From Rugalucina vietnamica (lineage: Eukaryota; Mollusca; Bivalvia; Lucinida; Lucinidae), in contig OZ024869.1 of NCBI GenBank assembly GCA_964017185.1, positions 60,042,761-60,106,760 on the forward strand: 64,000 bases of DNA, written 5' to 3'. The translations under genes and the position numbers were made by a program. Positions 51,881 through 61,865 of this stretch are shown here, piece after piece. The notes beneath the pieces are model-generated. The model saw only the letters and a program-made list of their open reading frames with translations. It ran no database searches and was not told the DNA's origin. The stretch's first letter is position 1; each line of letters starts with the position of its first letter.

Positions 51881-54800
51881 AGTGTCAACATGTTTACACT
51901 AAGCGTTGCAGTTGCAACCGTTAATGACAACACGTTAACATTAAGCATTGCGGTTACAATGCGTTAAAACTAAGCGTTGTAGTTAAAACCGTTAATGACA
52001 ACACGTAAACACTAAGCTTTGCATTTGCAACCATTAAAACCATGTCAACACGTTAAAACTAAGCGTTGTAGTTTTGACCGTTAATTGCAACACATTAGCA
52101 CTAAGCATTGGATTTGCAACCGTTAATACCGTGGCAACACGTTAAAACTAAGCGTTGCAGTTAAAACCGTTAATGACAACACGTAAACACTAAGCTTTGC
52201 ATTTGCAACCGTTAAAACAGTTGCAAACGTTAGTGTCAACATGTAAGCACTAACCGTTACAGTTGCAACCTTTAATGGCAACACGTTAACATTAAGCGTT
52301 AGTGGCAACACGTTAAAGCTAAGCGTTGTAGTTGCAAACGTTAGTGTCAACATGTAAGCATTAACCGTTGCAGTTGCAACCTTTAAAGGCAACACGTTAA
52401 CATTAAGCATTGCAGTTGCAAGCGTTAGTGGCAACACGTTAAAACTAAGCGTTGCAGTTACAACCGTTAGTGTCAACATTACAGTAAGTGTAGCATTCGT
52501 TTACGCTAATTTCAACACGTTAACACGTTGCAACCGTTAGTGTCAACATGTTTACACTAAGCGTTTTAGTTACAACCGTTAGTGTCAACATTACAGTAAG
52601 TGTAGCATTCGTTTACGTTAATTTCAACACGTTAACACGTTGCAACCGTTTATGTCAACATGTTAACACTTAGCATTGCAGTTGCAACCGTTAGTGTCAA
52701 CATGTTTACACTAAGCGTTGCAGTTGCAACCGTTAATGACAACACGTTAACACTAAGCATTGCGGTTACAATGCGTTAAAACTAAGCGTTGTAGTTAAAA
52801 CCGTTAATGACAACACGTAAACACTAAGCTTTGCATTTGCAACCATTAAAACCATGTCAACACGTTAAAACTAAGCGTTGTAGTTATAACCGTTAATTGC
52901 AACACATTAGCACTAAGCATTGGATTTGCAACCGTTAATACCGTGGCAACATGTTAAAACTAAGCGTTGCAGTTAAAACCGTTAATGACAACACGTAAAC
53001 ACTAAGCTTTGCATTTGCAACCGTTAAAACATTTGCAAACGTTAGTGTCAACATGTAAGCACTAACCGTTACAGTTGCAACCTTAAATGCAACACGTTAA
53101 CATTAAGCGTTAGTGGCAACACGTTAAAGCTAAGCGTTGCAGTTGCAAACGTTAGTGTCAACATGTAAGCACTAACCGTTGCAGTTACAACCTTTAAAGG
53201 CAACACGTTAACATTAAGCATTGCAGTTGCAAGCGTTAGTGGCAACACGTTAAAACTAAGCGTTGCAGTTACAACCGTAAGTGTCAACATTATAACAGTA
53301 AGTGTAGCATTTGCTTACGTTAATTTCAACACGTTAAAACGTTGCAACCGTTTATGTCAACATGTTAACACTTAGCATTGCAGTTGCAACCGTTAGTGGC
53401 AACATGTTTACACTAAGCGTTGCAGTTGCAACACGTTAACACTAAGCATTTCGGTTACAATGCGTTAAAACTAAGCGTTGCAGTTACAACCGTTATAACA
53501 TTATAACAGTTAATTTCAACACGTTAACACGTTGCAACCGTTTATGTCAACACTTAGCATTGCAGTTGCAACCGTTAGTGTCAACATGTTTACACTAAGC
53601 GTTGCAGTTGCAACCGTTAATGACAACACGTAAACACTAAGCTTTGCATTTGCAACCATTAAAACCATGTCAACACGTTAAAACTAAGTGTTGTAGTTAT
53701 AACCGTTAATTGCAACACGTTAGCACTAAGCATTGGATTTGCAACCGTTAATACCGTGGCAACATGTTAAAACTAAGCGTTGTAGTTAAAACCGTTAATG
53801 GCAATACGTAAACACTAAGCTTTGCATTTGCAACCGTTAAAACAGTTGCAAACGTTAGTGTCAACATGTAAGCACTAACCGTTAGAGTTGCAACCTTTAA
53901 TGGGAAGACGTTAACATTAAGCGTTAGTGGCAACACGTTAAAGCTAAGCGTTGCAGTTGCAAACGTTAGTGTCAACATGTAAGCACTAACCCTTGTAGTT
54001 GTAACCTTTAAAGGCAACACGTTAACATTAAGCATTGCAGTTGCAAGCGTTAGTGGCAACACGTTAAAACTAAGCGTTGCAGTTACAACCGTTAGTGTCA
54101 ACATAACAGTAAGTGTAGCATTTGCTTACGTTAATTTCAACACGTTAACACGTTGCAATCGTTTAATGTCAACATGTTAACACTTAGCATTGCAGTTGCA
54201 ACCGTTAGTGTCAACATGTTTACACTAAGCGTTGCAGTTGCAACCGTTAATGACAACACGTTAACACTAAGCATTGCGGTTACAATGCGTTAAAACTAAG
54301 CGTTGTAGTTAAAACCGTTAATGACAACACGTAAACACTAAGCTTTGCATTTGCAACCATAAAAACCATGTCAACACGTTAAAACTAAGCGTTGTAGTTA
54401 TAACCGTTAATTGCAACACATTAGCACTAAGCATTGGATTTGCAACCGTTGATACCGTGGCAACACGTTAAAACTAAGCGTTGCAGTTAAAACCGTTAAT
54501 GACAACACGTAAACACTAAGCTTTGCATTTGCAACCATTAAAACCGTGTCAACACGTTAAAACTAAGCGTTGTAGTTAAAACCGTTAATGGCAATACGTA
54601 AACACTAAGCTTTGCATTTGCAACCGTTAAAACAGTTGCAAACGTTAGTGTCAACATGTAAGCACTAACCGTTAGAGTTGCAACCTTTAATGGGAAGACG
54701 TTAACATTAAGCGTTAGTGGCAACACGTTAAAGCTAAGCGTTGCAGTTGCAAACGTTAGTGTCAACATGTAAGCACTAACCCTTGCAGTTGTAACCTTTA

Positions 54801-54888
54801 AAGGCAACACGTTAACATTAAGCATTGCAGTTGCAAGCGTTAGTGGCAACACGTTAAATCTAAGCGTTGCAGTTACAACCGTTAGTGT

Positions 54889-55001
54889 CAACATAACAGT
54901 AAGTGTAGCATTTGCTTACGTTAATTTCAACACGTTAACACGTTGCAACCGTTTAATGTCAACATGTTAACACTTAGCATTGCAGTTGCAGCCGTTAGGG
55001 T
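54889..55001 (+). repeat. 113-bp segment retained in HOR copy 3
   Basis: Three successive units (a 39-bp anchor type, a 32-bp unit and a 42-bp unit ending GCCGTTAGGGT) are present here but missing in copy 1 near 14360 and copy 2 near 34519, where TTAGTGT joins CAACATGTTTACAC. Their normal block order suggests that copy 3 keeps the older state. Confidence 0.83.
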
Positions 55002-58000
55002 CAACATGTTTACACTAAGCGTTGCAGTTGCAACCGTTAATGACAACACGTAAACACTAAGCTTTGCATTTGCAACCATTAAAACCATGTCAACACGTTA
55101 AAACTAAGCGTTGTAGTTATAAACGTTAATTGCAACACATTAGCACTAAGCATTGGATTTGCAACCGTTAATACCGTGGCAACACGTTAAAACTAAGCGT
55201 TGCAGTTAAAACCGTTAATGACAACACGTAAACACTAAGCTTTGCATTTGCAACTATTAAAACCATGTCAACACGTTAAAACTAAGCGTTGTAGTTATAA
55301 CCGTTAATTGCAACACGTTAGCACTAAGCATTGGATTTGCAACCATTAATACCGTGGCAACATGTTAAAACTAAGCGTTGCAGTTAAAACTGTTAATGTC
55401 AACACGTAAACACTAAGCTTTGCATTTGCAACCATTAAAACCGTGTCAACACGTTAAAACTAAGCGTTGTAGTTAAAACCGTTAATGGCAACACGTAAAC
55501 ACTAAGCTTTGCATTTGCAACCGTTAAAACAGTTGCAAACGTTAGTGTCAACATGTAAGCACTAACCGTTACAGTTGCAACCTTTAATGGCAACACGTTA
55601 ACATTAAGCGTTAGTGGCAACACGTTAAAGCTAGGCGTAGCAGTTACAAACGTTAGTGTCAACATGTAAGCATTAACCGTTGCAGTTGCAACCTTTAAAG
55701 GCAACACGTTAACATTAAGCATTGCAGTTGCAAGCGTTAGTGGCACTAAGCATTGGATTTGCAACCGTTAATACCGTGGCAACATGTAAAAACTAAGCGT
55801 TGCAGTTAAAACCGTTAATGACAACACGTAAGCTGCTTTGCATTTGCAACCGTTCAAACCGTGTCAACACGTTGAAACTAAGCGTTGTAGTTAAAACCGT
55901 TAATGGCAACACGTAAACACTAAGCTTTGCATTTGCAACCGTCAAAACAGTTGCAAACGTTAGTGTCAACATGGAAGCACTAACCGTTACAGTTGCAACC
56001 TTTAATGGCAACACGTTAACATTAAGCGTTAGTGGCAACACGTTAAAGCTAAGTGTTGCAGTTGCAAACGTTAGTGTTAACATGTAAGCACTAACCGTTG
56101 CAGTTGCAACCTTTAAAGGCAACACGTTAACATTAAGCATTGCAGTTGCAAGCGTTAGTGGCAACACGTTAAAACTAAGCGTTGCAGTTACAACCGTTAG
56201 TTTCAACATTACAGTAAGTGTAGCATTTGCTTACGTTAATTTCAACACGTTAACACGTTGCAACCGTTTATGTCAACATGTTAACACTTAGCATTGCAGT
56301 TGCAACCATTAGTGTCAACATGTTTACACTAAGCGTTGCAGTTGCAACCGTTAATTACAACACGTTAACACTAAGCATTGCGGTTACAATGCGTTAAAAC
56401 TAAGCGTTGTAGTTAAAACCGTTAATGACAACACGTAAACACTAAGCTTTGCAGTTGCAAACATTAAAACCATGTCAACACGTTAAAACTAAGCGTTGTA
56501 GTTATAACCGTTAATTGCAACACGTTAGCAATAAGCATTGGATTTGCAACCGTTAATACCGTGGCAACATGTTAAAACTAAGCGTTGCAGTTAAAACCGT
56601 TAATGACAACACGTAAACACTAAGCTTTGCATTTGCAACCGTTAAAACCGTGTCAACACGTTAAAACTAAGCGTTGTAGTTAAAACCGTTAATGGCAACA
56701 CGTAAACACTAAGCTTTGCATTTGCAACCGTTAAAACAGTTGCAAACGTTAGTGTCAACATGTAAGCACTAACCGTTACAGTTGCAACCTTTAATGGCAA
56801 CACGTTAACATTAAGCGTTAGTGGCAACACGTTAAAGCTAAGCGTTGTAGTTGCAAACGTTAGTGTCAACATGTAAGCATTAACCGTTGCAGTTGCAACC
56901 TTTAAAGGCAACACGTTAACATTAAGCATTGCAGTTGCAAGCGTTAGTGGCAACACGTTAAAACTAAGCGTTGCAGTTACAACCGTTAGTGTCAACATTA
57001 CAGTAAATGTAGCATTCGTTTACGTTAATTTCAACACGTTAACACGTTGCAACCGTTAGTGTCAACATGTTTACACTAAGCGTTGCAGTTACAACCGTTA
57101 GTGTCAACATTACAGTAAGTGTAGCATTCGTTTACGTTAATTTCAACACGTTAACACGTTGCAACCGTTTATGTCAACATGTTAACACTTAGCATTGCAG
57201 TTGCAACCGTTAGTGTCAACATGTTTACACTAAGCGTTGCAGTTGCAACCGTTAATGACAACACGTTAACACTAAGCATTGCGGTTACAATGCGTTAAAA
57301 CTAAGCGTTGTAGTTAAAACCGTTAATGACAACACGTAAACACTAAGCAACCATTAAAACCATGTCAACACGTTAAAACTAAGCGTTGTAGTTATAACCG
57401 TTAATTGCAACACGTTAGCACTAAGCATTGGATTTGCAACCGTTAATACCGTGGCAACATGTTAAAACTAAGCGTTGCAGTTAAAACCGTTAATGACAAC
57501 ACGTAAACACTAAGCTTTGCATTTGCAACCATTAAAACCGTGTCAACACGTTGCAACATGTAAAAACTAAGCGTTGCAGTTAAAACCGTTAATGACAACA
57601 CGTAAGCTGCTTTGCATTTGCAATCGTTAAAACCTTGTCAACATGTTGAAACTAAGCGTTGTAGTTAAAACCGTTAATGGCAACACGTAAACACTAAGGA
57701 TTGCATTTGCAACCGTCAAAACAGTTGCAAACGTTAGTGTCAACATGGAAGCACTAACCGTTACAGTTGCAACCTTTAATGGCAACACGTTAACATTAAG
57801 CGTTAGTGGCAACACGTTAAAGCTAAGCGTTTCAGTGGCAACACGTTAAAGCTAAGCGTTAGTGTCAACATGTAAGCATTAACCGTTGCAGTTGCAACCT
57901 TTAAAGGCAACACGTTAACATTAAGCATTGCAGTTGCAAGCGTTAGTGGCAACACGTTAAAACTAAGCGTTGCAGTTACAACCGTTAGTGTCAACATTAC

Positions 58001-58673
58001 AGTAAGTGTAGCATTCGTTTACGTTAATTTCAACACGTTAACACGTTGCAACCGTTTATGTCAACATGTTAACACTTAGCATTGCAGTTGCAACCATTAG
58101 TGTCAACATGTTTACACTAAGCGTTGCAGTTGCAACCGTTAATTACAACACGTTAACACTAAGCATTGCGGTTACAATGCGTTAAAACTAAGCGTTGTAG
58201 TTAAAACCGTTAATGACAACACGTAAACACTAAGCTTTGCAGTTGCAACCATTAAAACCATGTGAACACGTTAAAACTAAGCGTTGTAGTTATAACCGTT
58301 AATTGCAACACGTTAGCACTAAGCATTGGATTTGCAACCGTTAAGACCGTGGCAACATGTTAAAACTAAGCGTTGCAGTTAAAACCGTTAATGACAACAC
58401 GTAAACACTAAGCTTTGCATTTGCAACCGTTAAAACCGTGTCAACACGTTAAAACTAAGCGTTGTAGTTATAACCGTTAATTGCAACACGTTAGCACTAA
58501 GCATTGGATTTGCAACCGTTAAGACCGTGGCAACATGTTAAAACTAAGCGTTGCAGTTAAAACCGTTAATGGCAACACGTAAACACTAAGCTTTGCATTT
58601 GCAACCGTTAAAACAGTTGCAAACGTTAGTGTCAACATGGAAGCACTAACCGTTACAGTTGCAACCTTTAATG

Positions 58674-61600
58674 GCAACACGTTAACATTAAGCGTTAGTG
58701 GCAACACGTTAAAGCTAAGCGTTGCAGTTGCAAACGTTAGTGTCAACATGTAAGCATTAACCGTTGCAGTTGCAACCTTTAAAGGCAACACGTTAACATT
58801 AAGCATTGCAGTTGCAAGCGTTAGTGGCAACACGTTAAAACTAAGCGTTGCAGTTACAACCGTTAGTGTCAACACTACAGTAAGTGTAGCATTCGTTTAC
58901 GTTAATTTCAACACGTTAACACGTTGCAACCGTTTATGTCAACATGTTAACACTTAGCATTGCAGTTGCAACCGTTAGTGTCAACATGTTTACACTAAGC
59001 GTTGCAGTTGCAACCGTTAATGACAACACGTTAACACTAAGCATTGCGGTTACAATGCGTTAAAACTAAGCGTTGTAGTTAAAACCGTTAATGACAACAC
59101 GTAAACACTAAGCAACCATTAAAACCATGTCAACACGTTAAAACTAAGCGTTGTAGTTATAACCGTTAATTGCAACACGTTAGCACTAAGCATTGGATTT
59201 GCAACCGTTAATACCGTGGCAACATGTTAAAACTAAGCGTTGCAGTTAAAACCGTTAATGACAACACGTAAACACTAAGCTTTGCATTTGCAACCATTAA
59301 AACCGTGTCAACACGTTGCAACATGTAAAAACTAAGCGTTACAGTTGCAACCTTTAATGGCAACACGTTAACATTAAGCGTTAGTGGCAACACGTTAAAG
59401 CTAAGCGTTGCAGTTACAACCGTTAGTTTCAACATTACAGTAAGTGTAGCATTTGCTTACGTTAATTTCAACACGTTAACACGTTGCAACCGTTTATGTC
59501 AACATGTCAACACTTAGCATTGCAGTTGCAACCATTAGTGTCAACATGTTTACACTAAGCGTTGCAGTTGCAACCGTTAATGACAACACGTTAACACTAA
59601 GCATTGCGGTTACAATGCGTTAAAACTAAGCGTTGTAGTTAAAACCGTTAATGACAACACGTAAACACTAAGCTTTGCATTTGCAACCATTAAAACCATG
59701 TCAACACGTTAAAACTAAGCGTTGTAGTTATAACCGTTAATTGCAACACATTAGCACTAAGCATTGGATTTGCAACCGTTAATACCGTGGCAACACGTTA
59801 AAACTAAGCGTTGCAGTTAAAACCGTTAATGACAACACGTAAACACTAAGCTTTGCATTTGCAACCGTTAAAACAGTTGCAAACGTTAGTGTCAACATGT
59901 AAGCACTAACCGTTACAGTTGCAACCTTAAATGCAACACGTTAACATTAAGCGTTAGTGGCAACACGTTAAAGCTAAGCGTTGCAGTTGCAAACGTTAGT
60001 GTCAACATGTAAGCACTAACCGTTGCAGTTACAACCTTTAAAGGCAACACGTTAACATTAAGCATTGCAGTTGCAAGCGTTAGTGGCAACACGTTAAAAC
60101 TAAGCGTTGCAGTTACAACCGTAAGTGTCAACATTATAACAGTAAGTGTAGCATTTGCTTACGTTAATTTCAACACGTTAAAACGTTGCAACCGTTTATG
60201 TCAACATGTTAACACTTAGCATTGCAGTTGCAACCGTTAGTGTCAACATGTTTACACTAAGCGTTGCAGTTGCAACACGTTAACACTAAGCATTTCGGTT
60301 ACAATGCGTTAAAACTAAGCGTTGCAGTTACAACCGTTATAACATTATAACAGTGTAGCATTTGCTTACGTTAATTTCAACACGTAAACACGTTGCAACC
60401 GTTTATGTCAACACTTAGCATTTGCAGTTGCAACCGATAGTGTCAACATGTTTACACTAAGCGTTGCAGTTGCAACCGTTAATGACAACAACACGTTAAC
60501 ATTAAGCGTTAGTGGCAACACGTTAAAGCTAAGCGTTGCAGTTGCAAACGTTAGTGTCAACATGTAAGCATTAACCGTTGCAGTTGCAACCTTTAAAGGC
60601 AACACGTTAACATTAAGCATTGCAGTTGCAAGCGTTAGTGGCAACACGTTAAAACTAAGCGTTGCAGTTACAACCGTTAGTGTCAACATTACAGTAAGTG
60701 TAGCATTCGTTTACGTTAATTTCAACACGTTAACACGTTGCAACCGTTTATGTCAACATGTTAACACTTAGCATTGCAGTTGCAACCATTAGTGTCAACA
60801 TGTTTACACTAAGCGTTGCAGTTGCAACCGTTAATTACAACACGTTAACACTAAGCATTGCGGTTACAATGCGTTAAAACTAAGCGTTGTAGTTAAAACC
60901 GTTAATGACAACACGTAAACACTAAGCTTTGCAGTTGCAACCATTAAAACCATGTCAACACGTTAAAACTAAGCGTTGTAGTTATAACCGTTAATTGCAA
61001 CACGTTAGCACTAAGCATTAGATTTGCAACCGTTAAGACCGTGGCAACATGTTAAAACTAAGCGTTGCAGTTAAAACCGTTAATGACAACACGTAAACAC
61101 TAAGCTTTGCATTTGCAACCGTTAAAACCGTGTCAACACGTTAAAACTAAGCGTTGTAGTTAAAACCGTTAATGGCAACACGTAAACACTAAGCTTTGCA
61201 TTTGCAACCGTTAAAACAGTTGCAAACGTTAGTGTCAACATGTAAGCACTAACCGTTGCAGTTGCAACCTTTAAAGGCAACACGTTAACATTAAGCATTG
61301 CAGTTGCAAGCGTTAGTGGCAACACGTTAAAACTAAGCGTTGCAGTTACAACCGTTAGTGTCAACATTACAGTAAGTGTAGCATTCGTTTACGTTAATTT
61401 CAACACGTTAACACGTTGCAACCGTTTATGTCAACATGTTAACACTTAGCATTGCAGTTGCAACCGTTAGTGTCAACATGTTTACACTAAGCGTTGCAGT
61501 TGCAACCGTTAATGACAACACGTTAACACTAAGCATTGCGGTTACAATGCGTTAAAACTAAGCGTTGTAGTTAAAACCGTAGTATGACAACACGTAAACA

Positions 61601-61865
61601 CTAAGCTTTGCATTTGCAACCATTAAAACCATGTCAACACGTTAAAACTAAGCGTTGTAGTTATAACCGTTAATTGCAACACATTAGCACTAAGCATTGG
61701 ATTTGCAACCGTTAATACCGTGGCAACACGTTAAAACTAAGCGTTGCAGTTAAAACCGTTAATGACAACACGTAAACACTAAGCTTTGCATTTGCAACCG
61801 TTAAAACAGTTGCAAACGTTAGTGTCAACATGTAAGCACTAACCGTTACAGTTGCAACCTTAAAT
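58674..61865 (+). repeat. 3,192-bp local tandem repeat, first copy
   Basis: 58674-60808 aligns with 61866-64000 at a constant offset of 3,192 bp. Visible differences include 59507 C/T (CATGTCAACAC), about 59271 A/T, about 59690 C/A and about 60386 A/T. It is made of intermediate blocks and carries private markers: GCATTTGCAGTTGC (60419), ACCGATAG (60433), GACAACAACACG (60484) and ACCGTAGTATGAC (61577). It replaces the 20-kb HOR order of copies 1 and 2. Confidence 0.87.
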
